Of a stretch of 64,000 nucleotides of DNA, positions 54,617 to 64,000 are shown one piece after another. Below the pieces are notes generated by a model. It saw only the letters and a program-made list of their open reading frames with translations, was not told where the DNA came from and did no database searches. Source of the stretch: an uncultured Ignavibacteria bacterium (lineage in GTDB: Bacteria > Bacteroidota > Ignavibacteria > Tepidaquicellales > OLB5); the NCBI GenBank assembly GCA_937873695.1, contig CALMYL010000012.1, forward strand, positions 62,001-126,000, read 5' to 3'. Numbering within the stretch: the first letter of the stretch is position 1; every line of letters begins with the position of its first letter. A program made the position numbers and the translations under genes.

Positions 54617-55945
54617 TCAGTTTACTTTTCCGTTCTTAGGCAGGTACGTTAAAACAACCCTGTTATCATTCCTTAAATATTTCTTTGCCGCCTTCATTAT
54701 ATCCTCTTTTGTGACCGCCAGGTATTCATCAATCATAGTATTTATAAGTCCCGTGTTTTTATGAAACGTCCAGTATGAAGCAAGAGCGTCAGCCTTTCCC
54801 ATAATTGTCTGCATATTGCTTATATAATCGTTCTCAACTGAGTTCTTTGCCTTTTCCAGTTCCTTATCGGATACCGGTTCGCTGCCAAAGCTGTCAGCTA
54901 TTCTGGTAATATCTGCAATCAGTGAATCCGTGTCAGTATTCCTGAATGCTGTTGCCGTAATTATGAACATTCCGCCTACTTCATTATCCCAAATGAATGA
55001 GCCGGAAGATTTGGCTGATTTTTTATCATAAACAATTTCCCGGTAAAGCCTGGAGCTTCTGCCATCTCCCATTATCATCGAAAGAAGTTCCAGTTCCTGG
55101 ATATCTTTGCTGGTAGTGCCGGGGATTTTGTAACCTATATACACCCCCGGAAGCTGAACGTTATCGTATATAATATCTCTTACTTCGCCCTGGTTAAAAA
55201 TTATCCCGGTGTAATTTTTTTTCACCGTTTTAGCCGGTTTAAGTTCCCCGAAGTATTTTTCAGCCAGTCTCTTTGCGTTATCATATTCAATATCACCTGA
55301 TATTACCAGCACAGCGTTATCAGGTGAATAATATTTCCTGTAGAATTCCTGCGCGTAATTCAGATCAGCGCTGTTCAGGTCTTCCATAGAGCCTATTGGT
55401 ATCCACTCGTAGGTCTGCCCCTTAAATAATCTTTTCATCATCTCGCCCCATCTTGAGCCGTATGGAACGTTATCGTACCTCTGGCGCTTTTCCTCTTTAA
55501 CAACTTCGCGCTGGTTATCAAAGTTTTCCTGGGTAACCTGCAGCGTTGACATGCGGTCTGATTCAAGCCATAATAATAATTCCAATTGATTGCTGGGCGC
55601 GGTTTCAAAATAATTTGTTCTGTCCTGATTGGTTGTCCCGTTCAAAGTGCCGCCGGCATTTTGTATGTAATTAAAATGTTCGGTCTTACCTACATTGCCT
55701 GAACCCTGGAACATCATGTGTTCAAACAAATGGGCGAATCCCGTTCTGCCCGGGTCTTCATCTTTTGCGCCAACGTGATACCATATATCAACACTTACTA
55801 TTGGATTGGTATTATCTTTATGTAGTATTACATGCAGACCGTTGGATAGATCAAATTCCTCAAATTCTACTCCGGCTGTTTGTGTGCTAAGCTCCGCGGT
55901 TGGTATTAACATTATATAAGTTATAATTGTTAAGAATTTTAACAT
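54617..55945 (-). CDS. M16 family zinc peptidase, catalytic, exported
   Basis: 442 residues. N-terminal signal-like helix (FLTIITYIMLIPTAEL). Catalytic motif FAHLFEHMMFQGSGNV (HxxEH) and Glu in REVVKEEKRQRYDNVPYG. The second M16 domain is present (LLSMIMGDGRSSRLYREIVYDKKSAKSSG). It is the first gene of the M16 run (55945 to 51805), 51 bases before the next. Likely a periplasmic or outer-membrane oligopeptidase working with the R/Y partner at 51805. The promoter region 55946-56179 is AT-rich and shared with the divergent gene at 56180. Confidence 0.93.
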   Translation of the reverse strand: MLKFLTIITYIMLIPTAELSTQTAGVEFEEFDLSNGLHVILHKDNTNPIVSVDIWYHVGAKDEDPGRTGFAHLFEHMMFQGSGNVGKTEHFNYIQNAGGTLNGTTNQDRTNYFETAPSNQLELLLWLESDRMSTLQVTQENFDNQREVVKEEKRQRYDNVPYGSRWGEMMKRLFKGQTYEWIPIGSMEDLNSADLNYAQEFYRKYYSPDNAVLVISGDIEYDNAKRLAEKYFGELKPAKTVKKNYTGIIFNQGEVRDIIYDNVQLPGVYIGYKIPGTTSKDIQELELLSMIMGDGRSSRLYREIVYDKKSAKSSGSFIWDNEVGGMFIITATAFRNTDTDSLIADITRIADSFGSEPVSDKELEKAKNSVENDYISNMQTIMGKADALASYWTFHKNTGLINTMIDEYLAVTKEDIMKAAKKYLRNDNRVVLTYLPKNGKVN

Positions 55946-56179
55946 TTTTTGAATAATTTTTGGGTAATTAAGTAAAATAACAATGAGTATTTTAATAAAA
56001 AAGCTAAAAAAATGAATAATTTTTAAATAAAATGTTTTGTATATTTGTATTGTAAATGTATATATTATATATAGTAATCCATCTTACGGGTATGTTCAAT
56101 AATGTTATTTCTCAATTAATAATTCCGCCTGCTTTGCTGAATACTGTTTGGCATAATTTTTACTTTAGATGTTCCTGAC

Positions 56180-56752
56180 TTGAAAAAAGAGTATTTTTAC
56201 ATTTCGAACATTTTAAGTATGTCAAGGTTCCTGCTGCTTGCAGTATGCTTATACTTTCTGCTTGGCGATAATTATTTGATAACATGTTCTTTGATAATTG
56301 TAATCTGGGTAAGCGATTTGCTTGACGGTTATTTTGCACGAAGCCGAAATGAGATATCAGAACTTGGGAAAATTATTGACCCGCTGGCTGATAAGTTAAC
56401 GGTTATTAGCCTGGTCATTATCTTACTTTGGAAAGGAATAATTCCTACATGGTACGTAATTATCACCATTTCACGTGATGCGCTGATACTGTTTGGCGGG
56501 CTATATTTAAACTATAAAAAGAACACTGTATTACAATCAAATTGGCTTGGCAAGATAACTGTTTTTACAATTGGCGGCACAATTTTTTTTGCAATATTTG
56601 CAAAGGGCGCTAAATTGGGACAGTTTGGGAATTACCTTACCTATCATAATGAAATTACGGAACTTTTATATACTGTTTTGCTATTTATGTCTGTAGTGCT
56701 GGCTATTTTATCATTATTATCATATTTTCAAAGATTTAAAGAAATTAAATAA
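56180..56752 (+). CDS. CDP-alcohol phosphatidyltransferase (PgsA-like)
   Basis: 190 residues, five to six membrane helices. The family signature is complete: DLLDGYFARSRNEISELGKIIDPLAD fits D-x2-D-G-x2-A-R-x8-G-x3-D-x3-D. It makes a phosphatidyl-alcohol lipid, probably phosphatidylglycerophosphate. Start is TTG at 56180 (MKKEYFYISN), since no ATG retains the first helix. The following gene (HU) is 27 bases downstream. Confidence 0.92.
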   Translation: MKKEYFYISNILSMSRFLLLAVCLYFLLGDNYLITCSLIIVIWVSDLLDGYFARSRNEISELGKIIDPLADKLTVISLVIILLWKGIIPTWYVIITISRDALILFGGLYLNYKKNTVLQSNWLGKITVFTIGGTIFFAIFAKGAKLGQFGNYLTYHNEITELLYTVLLFMSVVLAILSLLSYFQRFKEIK

Positions 56753-56779
56753 TTTTTAAAACATTAATTGGAGAGGGAT

Positions 56780-57115
56780 ATGGAATCAACAACGGAAAAG
56801 AAGATTCGTGTGAGAACATTAACTAAGAAGGATATCGAAATTAAGCTGGCTAAAAAGTTTGAAGGCAGAAAAATTTCTGAAAAAGCTGCCGTTGATGCTT
56901 TATTCGACAGCATCAGAGAACTGCTTATGACAGCAAGTCCTGATCTCAGGATCGAGATCCGTGATTTTGGCGTGTTTGAAGTTAAGACAACCAAGCCAAA
57001 GCCAAAAGCGCGCAATCTTAAAACCGGTGAATTTGTGTACGTTCCCGCAAGGAAAAAAATGCATTTTAAACCCGGTAAGTTACTTAAGGAATTCCTTAAA
57101 AAACCTTTAACCTGA
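56780..57115 (+). CDS. HU-family DNA-binding protein
   Basis: 111 residues. ATG at 56780 with ribosome site GGAGAGG just upstream; a TTG at 56768 is less likely. The HU/IHF core is clear: KKDIEIKLAKKFEGRKISEKAAVDALFDSIRELL, then LRIEIRDFGVFEVKTTKPKPKARNLKTGEFVYVPARKKMHFKPGKLL. The usual Pro at the arm tip (RNPxT type) is here replaced by ARNLKTGE. The N-terminal extension is charged. Nucleoid protein. A strong terminator follows at 57142. Confidence 0.93.
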   Translation: MESTTEKKIRVRTLTKKDIEIKLAKKFEGRKISEKAAVDALFDSIRELLMTASPDLRIEIRDFGVFEVKTTKPKPKARNLKTGEFVYVPARKKMHFKPGKLLKEFLKKPLT

Positions 57116-57141
57116 TTATTGTTTTTATTGACGGGTAAGTT

Positions 57142-57194
57142 TTCAAACTACAAGAGTTTTTTTGCAAAAGCTTTTGTAGTTTGAACTTTTTTTT
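57142..57194 (+). terminator. Intrinsic terminator after HU gene
   Basis: Arms TTCAAACTACAAGAG (57142-57156) and CTTTTGTAGTTTGAA (57171-57185) pair at 14 of 15 positions plus one wobble; a T-run follows (57187-57194). Confidence 0.9.
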
Positions 57195-57275
57195 GTTTCA
57201 GCATTAATGCGAAATGTTATTGTTGTTTTGTGTTATATATATTTGTTTTCCCAAATAATGTATTTGCAGATCTCT

Positions 57276-57731
57276 ATGGCTAAAATAATGGGAATCGATC
57301 ACGGGAATGTGAGAATTGGAATTGCCGTTTCTGATGAATCATCTTCAATTGCTTTCGGAAGGGAAATAATCCTTAACAATAAAGATGTTTTCGCTAAGAT
57401 CAAAAAATTTGTTTCTGATGAAAGCATTACACAAATTGTCCTGGGATACCCTTTGACCCTTAAGGGAGAAAAATCAGAGCAAACCCTTTCGGTTGAAAAA
57501 TTTGAAGCGGATTTAAGAATTGCACTTGCAGAACCCCCTTTCAGCAATATCACTATAATTCGGTGGGATGAACGGTTCACTTCCAAAATGGCAAGTGACT
57601 CTATGTTTGAATCAGGAATGAAAAAAAAGAAACGGCAGCAAAAAGGCAATATTGATATAATATCAGCTTCGCTGATGCTGCAGAGCTACCTTGACAGCAG
57701 AAAAAAATTCCATCCGGGCAGCGGCGAGTAA
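57276..57731 (+). CDS. ruvX: Putative Holliday junction resolvase / pre-16S rRNA nuclease YqgF (RuvX)
   Basis: 151 residues from ATG 57276 (MAKIMGIDHGNVRIGIAVSD). An upstream frame to 57207 adds a hydrophobic stretch not found in the family. Family motifs: GIDHGNVRIG (catalytic Asp), VLGYPLTLKGEKSEQ, IIRWDERFTSKMASDSM and a Asp in GNIDIISASLMLQSYL. RNase H-like fold; roles in 16S rRNA maturation are established for E. coli YqgF. It is separate from HU by the terminator at 57142. Confidence 0.9.
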   Translation: MAKIMGIDHGNVRIGIAVSDESSSIAFGREIILNNKDVFAKIKKFVSDESITQIVLGYPLTLKGEKSEQTLSVEKFEADLRIALAEPPFSNITIIRWDERFTSKMASDSMFESGMKKKKRQQKGNIDIISASLMLQSYLDSRKKFHPGSGE

Positions 57732-57755
57732 ATATACTTCCGCTTTTTATCTATT

Positions 57756-58427
57756 ATGAATATTACAAAAAATTCCAGGCTTTCTTTATATGAACTCAAT
57801 GAGCTTATTGAAGGCGGCGAGAATCAGAATGTCGAATTTAAGCGAAAATTCACCGAGCCTGAAAAGATAGCAAAAGAAATGCTTGCATTTGCCAACACTC
57901 ACGGCGGACGTATATTATTTGGTATTGATGATGATAAATCGGTAGTGGGAGTTGAAAGCGAAAAGGGTGAGATCGAGTATATCGATCTGGCCGCCAGATT
58001 CTTTTGTGAGCCTGAGATAAAATATACTGTGGATATAATGTACATCTACAGAAAAGATGTTATAATAGTGAATATACCGGAGAGTTTCCAAAAGCCGCAC
58101 AGACTTATTGAGAATGGAAAATCTGACGATGATGAAACAAAGGTTTATATAAGAGTAAAAGACAGGTCCGTTCAGGCCTCAAAAGAAACAATAAAAGTAT
58201 TAAAAAAGCTCAGGCAGGATGCCCCGCCGCAGATCATAAATCTTGGAGATAAGGAAAAAGCACTAATTGATTACCTGCAAACCCATGAAAGGGTTACTCT
58301 TAAAGAATTCCGTGAATTCCTGAATCTTTCCAACCGCCGTGCCAGCCGAATATTGGTTAATCTTGTAAGAGCTGATATAATACGGCTGCACAACCACGAA
58401 AGAGAAGATTTTTACACGCTGAATTAA
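57756..58427 (+). CDS. AlbA_2 (Schlafen AAA-4) domain regulator with C-terminal winged helix
   Basis: 223 residues. The N-terminal AlbA_2 domain (PF04326 type): GENQNVEFKRKFTEPEKIAKEMLAFANTHGGRILFGIDDDKSVVGVE, with Glu and Lys of the ExKxx motif. The C-terminal half has a helix-turn-helix: KALIDYLQTHERVTLKEFREFLNLSNRRASRILVNLVRADIIRLH. Family members act as DNA/RNA-binding or regulatory proteins; some are linked to tRNA nuclease function. It is 24 bases after ruvX. A terminator follows at 58452, separating it from the TrmB module. Confidence 0.9.
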   Translation: MNITKNSRLSLYELNELIEGGENQNVEFKRKFTEPEKIAKEMLAFANTHGGRILFGIDDDKSVVGVESEKGEIEYIDLAARFFCEPEIKYTVDIMYIYRKDVIIVNIPESFQKPHRLIENGKSDDDETKVYIRVKDRSVQASKETIKVLKKLRQDAPPQIINLGDKEKALIDYLQTHERVTLKEFREFLNLSNRRASRILVNLVRADIIRLHNHEREDFYTLN

Positions 58428-58451
58428 GTTTCGTTAGATAGTAACATTTAC

Positions 58452-58473
58452 AGCCCGCAAAAGCGGGCTTTTT
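58452..58473 (+). terminator. Intrinsic terminator before TrmB module 2
   Basis: Arms AGCCCGC (58452-58458) and GCGGGCT (58463-58469), AAAA loop, T-run to 58473. Confidence 0.92.
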
Positions 58474-58487
58474 ATTTTCTTGAGGTA

Positions 58488-58537
58488 TTGACATTGGTAA
58501 TAACTAATCATATATTTGTAGTACTTAAGAAGTACTA
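58488..58537 (+). promoter_or_regulatory. Promoter plus palindromic operator of the second TrmB-like gene
   Basis: TTGACA (58488-58493); from TTG, 20 bases to TATATTTG (58511-58518), an exact promoter match. Directly after it, the perfect palindrome TAGTACTTAAGAAGTACTA (58519-58537; 8-bp arms, 3-base centre) covers the expected transcription start. ATG is 6 bases on. Geometry is the same as at 32730-32776 to within one base. Confidence 0.72.
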
Positions 58538-58543
58538 TTTATT

Positions 58544-59413
58544 ATGGATAAGAAATCAATAATAGAAAAGTTTAAATCTATAGGATTTAAAGAATTTGAA
58601 GCCAAAGTATTCATTGTTTTAATGAAAGGAATACCTCTTAGCGTACCTGAAATTGCAGAAGAAGCCAAGCTTCTTCGAAATTCAATTTACGATACGCTTA
58701 AAACTTTTGCAGAAAAAGGATTCTGTAATATTATAGAAACCAACACAACTCTTAAATATCAGATCATTAATCCCGAAGTTATTATTGGTAAGCTTGAAAA
58801 AGATTACACAGAAAGTTTGAGAAACAAACTTTCCGTATTAAAAAATACATTTGGTGAACTGGATTCATTCTACAAAGATAATCCTACTGAAAGTGATGAT
58901 AAAACTGATAACGTAGAACTCATACGGGGATTCAATAAACACAGGGTTCTCAAATATATGGAATTGATCAAAAGCGCAAAAAATGAGATCCTTTCTATGA
59001 ATAAGTTAAAGGGAATCGTAACCGACGATATAAATGAATTCAGTCTGGATTTTATAAAAAGAGGCGGGACTATAAGATCTCTATATAAGATAAGCCTGGA
59101 TTTCAGAGTTAAAAAGGGAGATAAGACCATTAACGCTTCAAACGAAGATCTTGTGAGTGTTTGCAGAATGTTTGAAAAGAACGGTGAACAGGTAAAATTG
59201 ACGGCCATAGAGATACCTAACATGGTAATAATTGACAGAGAGAAAATTTTTCTGAACCTGGCAGGTGCGCGTGATGCTTCGAAGAATAAACAGACAGATC
59301 TTGTAATAAATGACACGCAGTACGCGCAGAATATGCGCGATCTTTTTAACAATTACTGGGAAAGATCAGCAACACCCGAAGAGTTTCACAATACAATAAA
59401 ACAATATCATTAA
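58544..59413 (+). CDS. TrmB-like transcriptional regulator (copy 2)
   Basis: 289 residues, paralogue of 32784 along its full length. Winged helix: IIEKFKSIGFKEFEAKVFIVLMKGIPLSVPEIAEEAKLLRNSIYDTLKTFAEKGFC. Effector-like part: VELIRGFNKHRVLKYMELIKSAKNEIL, then VVI-type strand MVIIDREKIFLNLA and end DLFNNYWERSATPEEF. Identical stretches include RNSIYD, LIRGFNKHRV and YWERS. Starts with ATG, with palindrome-overlapping promoter at 58488. Only 19 bases separate it from the secreted protein gene at 59433, so they are very likely co-transcribed. Confidence 0.88.
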   Translation: MDKKSIIEKFKSIGFKEFEAKVFIVLMKGIPLSVPEIAEEAKLLRNSIYDTLKTFAEKGFCNIIETNTTLKYQIINPEVIIGKLEKDYTESLRNKLSVLKNTFGELDSFYKDNPTESDDKTDNVELIRGFNKHRVLKYMELIKSAKNEILSMNKLKGIVTDDINEFSLDFIKRGGTIRSLYKISLDFRVKKGDKTINASNEDLVSVCRMFEKNGEQVKLTAIEIPNMVIIDREKIFLNLAGARDASKNKQTDLVINDTQYAQNMRDLFNNYWERSATPEEFHNTIKQYH

Positions 59414-59432
59414 TTCAATAGAAAATTATAAA

Positions 59433-61373
59433 ATGATTAAAACAGTAATAGCAGCATTATTGATCACAGTAATGCATATCTCTGCACAGTGGGTATCAAC
59501 ACCTGGTCCAACAACCGCTGATCTTAAGCGGATACATTTCGTTAATTCTCAAACCGGTTATATGATAAACCAATTCTGGATGTTGAGCACTATAATATAT
59601 AAAACAACAAATTCAGGGTTGACATGGGATTCAACTTCCATTCCTGATCCCGCAAATGACATATTCTTCATAAATGAAAATACCGGCTGGTTAGCAGGAG
59701 GTTCTGCAACTGTTATCGCGCCGGCAAATGTTTGGAAAACCACTAATGGAGGGGCGTTATGGTTTTCAGCGGAATTGATCGATTCAATAAACTGCAATTC
59801 AGTTTATTTTGCAGATGCCTTAACAGGGTTTGTTACTGCCAACGGGAATGATGGTGTTCCGCATATTTTCAAAAGTACAGATGGCGGAATTCAATGGAAT
59901 GAAATAACAGGAGTATTGGATGAAAGCAACTTTATACATGCAGTTTTTTTTACAGATCCTAATACCGGCTGGTTTACTGCCAAAGAAGGTACCGGCAACG
60001 AAAACAGGAACGTAATTTTCAGAACCACCAATAGCGGTTCCAGCTGGATAAAATCCAATTTTCCGGGATTCTTCGGCGCCCACGTCGCAAACTTACATAA
60101 CATTCAGTTTCTGAATCCCAATACAGGCTACGTTGGCGGATATGTGAATGTTTGGTACAAAGGCGGTGTGCCTTTCCCGAAATTTTTCAGCACAACAAAT
60201 GGCGGAATGAACTGGATAGATCTAGAAATACCTGAGATTCCACCGTACATGCACTATCTTTTATGCATGCATTTTATAAATATTGATACAGGATGGATTG
60301 CGGGAAACAGAGGGAATGTATTAAGGACAACCAATAGTGGTTTGAACTGGGAATTGCAGTATACCGGCCTTCCGACAAATGTAACCCTTTACGATCTGAA
60401 TTATAGCGAGGGTAATTTATGGGCTGCGGGAAGATATGGTACCTTGATCAAAACGACTAATGGCGGAGTATCTGTTGATGTTTCTGTTACCGGTACTATC
60501 AGGTACAGCGATAACGGTTTGCCGGTAACAAAAGGTTACGTTAAAGCTATAAAACACTCTGAAACCGGCGGTGAGCTTGAAGTTCTGGATTCTGTGAGAA
60601 TACAGCCGGACGGAACATATACTCTCACGCGGGTTCCGCATGATACCATTGACCTTATGGCTTTTGATGATGATGAAATATCATACAGTCCCTCGTTTGT
60701 GCCTACTTACTATCCCTCAACAATCTTTTGGGAAGACGCGCAGCAGATCTACACGGATTCCAATTTAACAGATGTAAACATAAATGTTTTCAGGATAACC
60801 AATGATCTGCAAACAAATATCAGCGTTTTGGGTGGTGTCTATTTCAATGCAGCCGGTTCAATATTAGCCGGTATTGATAACGCCATATTATATGCAAGGG
60901 TTGGAAATATTTATAGAGCTTATGATATAACAGGCAATGCGGGAAGTTATGAGATCAAAATGATGCCCCCCGGACAATATGAAATAATTTGCAGCAGGAT
61001 GGGATATGAATCTAAATCCAGATTCGTCACTGTGATTGATAACAATCTTACAGAGATCAATTTCTATTATGGAGATCTTACTCCCGTTGCAGGCAGCGAA
61101 GAAATACCATCTGCATTTTCACTATCACAAAATTATCCCAACCCGTTTAACCCGAAAACTAAAATTAAGTTTTCGCTCCCTGCAAGATCACTTGCAAAAC
61201 TTACGGTATTTGACCTGCTTGGGAAAGAAGTTGCAAATCTTGTGAACGGAGATTTGAATGCCGGCTATTATGAATATGAACTTGATGCGTCAAATCTCAG
61301 CAGCGGTCTGTATTTTTACAGGTTCTCTGCCGGAAATTTTACTCAAACCAGAAAAATGATAGTCTTAAAGTAA
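59433..61373 (+). CDS. T9SS-exported YCF48-repeat protein with carboxypeptidase-regulatory-like domain (TrmB module 2)
   Basis: 646 residues. Signal peptide 1-18 (MHISAQW). YCF48/BNR repeats (about 25-345: KTTNSGLTWDS, KTTNGGALWFS, KSTDGGIQWNEI, RTTNSGSSWIK, STTNGGMNWIDL, RTTNSGLNWELQ). Then carboxypeptidase-regulatory-like module VSVTGTIRYSDNGLPVTKGYVKAI, acidic loop DDDEISYSPSFVPTYYPST, and a second module (LGGVYFNAAG...PGQYEIICSRMGYESKSRF). T9SS tail: SLSQNYPNPFNPKTKIKFSL, end MIVLK. Same plan and many identical segments as 33915, so both arose by module duplication. The gene shares an operon with the TrmB-like gene upstream. Confidence 0.92.
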   Translation: MIKTVIAALLITVMHISAQWVSTPGPTTADLKRIHFVNSQTGYMINQFWMLSTIIYKTTNSGLTWDSTSIPDPANDIFFINENTGWLAGGSATVIAPANVWKTTNGGALWFSAELIDSINCNSVYFADALTGFVTANGNDGVPHIFKSTDGGIQWNEITGVLDESNFIHAVFFTDPNTGWFTAKEGTGNENRNVIFRTTNSGSSWIKSNFPGFFGAHVANLHNIQFLNPNTGYVGGYVNVWYKGGVPFPKFFSTTNGGMNWIDLEIPEIPPYMHYLLCMHFINIDTGWIAGNRGNVLRTTNSGLNWELQYTGLPTNVTLYDLNYSEGNLWAAGRYGTLIKTTNGGVSVDVSVTGTIRYSDNGLPVTKGYVKAIKHSETGGELEVLDSVRIQPDGTYTLTRVPHDTIDLMAFDDDEISYSPSFVPTYYPSTIFWEDAQQIYTDSNLTDVNINVFRITNDLQTNISVLGGVYFNAAGSILAGIDNAILYARVGNIYRAYDITGNAGSYEIKMMPPGQYEIICSRMGYESKSRFVTVIDNNLTEINFYYGDLTPVAGSEEIPSAFSLSQNYPNPFNPKTKIKFSLPARSLAKLTVFDLLGKEVANLVNGDLNAGYYEYELDASNLSSGLYFYRFSAGNFTQTRKMIVLK

Positions 61374-61421
61374 GGAACCAATATAGCCTGAATTTGCTTT
61401 TTATTATTATAAACAAATAAC

Positions 61422-61429
61422 TATATTTG
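61422..61429 (+). promoter_or_regulatory. Promoter -7 box of the thiC transcript
   Basis: TATATTTG matches TAnnTTTG; the transcription start should fall at about 61435, just where the riboswitch begins. No TTG lies at the 20-base spacing (a TTTG at 61393 is 25 bases away), so this promoter is weaker than the others by pattern. Confidence 0.45.
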
Positions 61430-61432
61430 AAC

Positions 61433-61529
61433 TGTAGGGGTGCTGCTCAATAGAGCGGCTGAGATCAAACCCTTGTCATGCGCAGCATGACTGAAACCTG
61501 ATCCGGGTAATGCCGGCGTAGGAAAACAG
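61433..61529 (+). promoter_or_regulatory. TPP riboswitch (THI box) controlling thiC
   Basis: Aptamer for thiamine pyrophosphate. Shows the 5' part GGGGTGC...GCGGCTGAGA with conserved CTGAGA, the variable P3 arm (TCATGCGCAGCATGA), and the 3' part ACCTGATCCGGGTAATGCCG followed by GCGTAGG. All core consensus segments are present. An expression platform (61534-61632) and thiC follow. Confidence 0.95.
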
Positions 61530-61533
61530 AATA

Positions 61534-61599
61534 AAACCGTTTATCCTGTATCTGATTCCTGCGTAAAGGAAATAAGAAATAAGGTAAACGGTTTTTTTT
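61534..61599 (+). terminator. Riboswitch expression-platform terminator
   Basis: Arms AAACCGTTTA (61534-61543) and TAAACGGTTT (61585-61594), with an inner TTCCT/AGGAA hairpin, and a T-run to 61599. Would form in the TPP-bound state. Confidence 0.85.
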
Positions 61600-61601
61600 A
61601 C

Positions 61602-61632
61602 ACCCTGAACGAAGTGAAGGGTCTGTTTTTTT
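61602..61632 (+). terminator. Second hairpin with T-run before thiC
   Basis: Arms ACCCT (61602-61606) and AGGGT (61618-61622) followed by TTTTTTT (61626-61632). It is immediately after the main terminator and could back it up. It also resembles the common dispersed repeat CCCTGAACGAAGTGAAGGG. Confidence 0.6.
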
Positions 61633-61654
61633 GAAATTAGATAATTAAAAATAA

Positions 61655-63670
<2,016 letters not shown>

Positions 63671-63746
63671 AGCTTAAATTTCCCCGCGCAGGCGGGGAAC
63701 TCAAGCATGATGTATGTTGTAATTTTATAACAAATTGAAATATTAT

Positions 63747-64000
63747 TTGAAAGTATATATCAAATACAAACAATTTAGTATCATTGCGGCTTTGCTGTTC
63801 ATACATGGCTCAATACTGCTTTCACAGGATTTACCCAAAGATGCAATTCGTTTTTTTCCTGAAAGCATTTTGTGGGTCGATGCCCCGCCCTCGCTTCCTG
63901 CGGGAGCGAAAGTATTTATCCTTGAAGGCAATCCGCAGCAGGAAGGGATTTTTACAATGCGTGTAAAATTCCCGCCGTATTACAAATTGCCTGCGCATAC
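63747..64000 (+). CDS. Secreted cupin-domain protein, cut by right window edge
   Basis: Starts with a TTG at 63747 giving a signal peptide (YKQFSIIAALLFIHGSILLSQD) and 84 codons to the window end with no stop. The cupin-like part SILWVDAPPSLPAGAKVFILEGNPQQEGIFTMRVKFPPYYKLPAHT matches the start of DUF4437/ChrR-like cupins, in which LPAHT is the first metal-binding His. No clear ribosome site. The C-terminal barrel half lies outside the window. A hairpin with no T-run lies at 63680-63699 between thiC and this gene. Confidence 0.75.
   Translation, partial: MKVYIKYKQFSIIAALLFIHGSILLSQDLPKDAIRFFPESILWVDAPPSLPAGAKVFILEGNPQQEGIFTMRVKFPPYYKLPAH

Noticed and set aside
63680-63699. Terminator after thiC
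   Set aside because: A stable GC-rich hairpin (TTCCCCGC/GCGGGGAA) is there, but no T-run follows, so I do not call it a terminator.

Overview
The window reads as chromosomal DNA from a free-living member of the Bacteroidota/Chlorobiota (FCB) group, most like the Ignavibacteria. Three things point there: seven proteins end in the N-Y/F-P-N-P-F-N-P type IX secretion (T9SS) sorting domain common in Ignavibacteriales; several promoters have the Bacteroidota form TTG-N20-TAnnTTTG; and envelope families such as DUF2723 and DUF2279 are present. Base composition is AT-rich and even. I see no prophage, insertion sequence, CRISPR array, tRNA or rRNA. No species is claimed.

Layout. 1-1590: feoAB iron(II) uptake (feoB cut by the left edge), with a palindrome inside the feoA promoter. 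1617-3836: secreted metzincin-like protease. 4096-7398: pyrimidine-nucleoside phosphorylase, membrane-anchored nuclease, small lipoprotein, outer-membrane barrel. 7541-7705: four covarying mini-palindromes. 7834-12794: ParB-like protein, lolE/lolD lipoprotein-export ABC genes, TonB-receptor-like barrel. 12759-19473 (minus): envelope glycosylation operon (DUF2723 protein, GT-C glycosyltransferase, methyltransferase, heptosyltransferase-like GT9). 19474-22950: T9SS protein, hldD (heptose precursor synthesis) and a GxxExxY gene inside a nested repeat field. 22954-29604: GT2, L28, two DUF2279 proteins, def-fmt and a large hypothetical. 29822-35792 and 58488-61373: the most distinctive part, described below. 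36009-47851: lipase-like lipoprotein, yqeY, TPR protein, rmuC, NDH-2, yjbQ, sensor histidine kinase, yggX, M61 peptidase. 48177-55945: T9SS protein, small lipoprotein, moxR, three M16 peptidases. 56180-58427: pgsA-like, HU, ruvX, AlbA_2 regulator. 61422-63670: TPP riboswitch, terminators and thiC. 63747-64000: start of a secreted cupin.

Most interesting system. Two paralogous TrmB-like regulators (32784 and 58544) each have a promoter of the same geometry, and each promoter is followed at the same distance by a perfect palindrome. Each regulator is followed by a paralogous secreted protein with YCF48/BNR-like repeats, a carboxypeptidase-regulatory-like domain and a T9SS tail. The first copy also has, just upstream, a third YCF48-like T9SS gene and a candidate structured RNA, whose upstream regions are ~154-bp duplicates of each other. 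Two possible tiny membrane peptides lie between regulator and cargo. I infer an autoregulated surface-protein module; its function is unknown.

How the genes fit together. Much of the window serves the cell envelope: hldD, GT9, GT-C, DUF2723, lolE/D, barrel proteins, T9SS cargo and secreted peptidases. The T9SS machinery itself is not in the window, so these cargo genes depend on genes elsewhere. Several genes appear to start with TTG, which matters for start calling.
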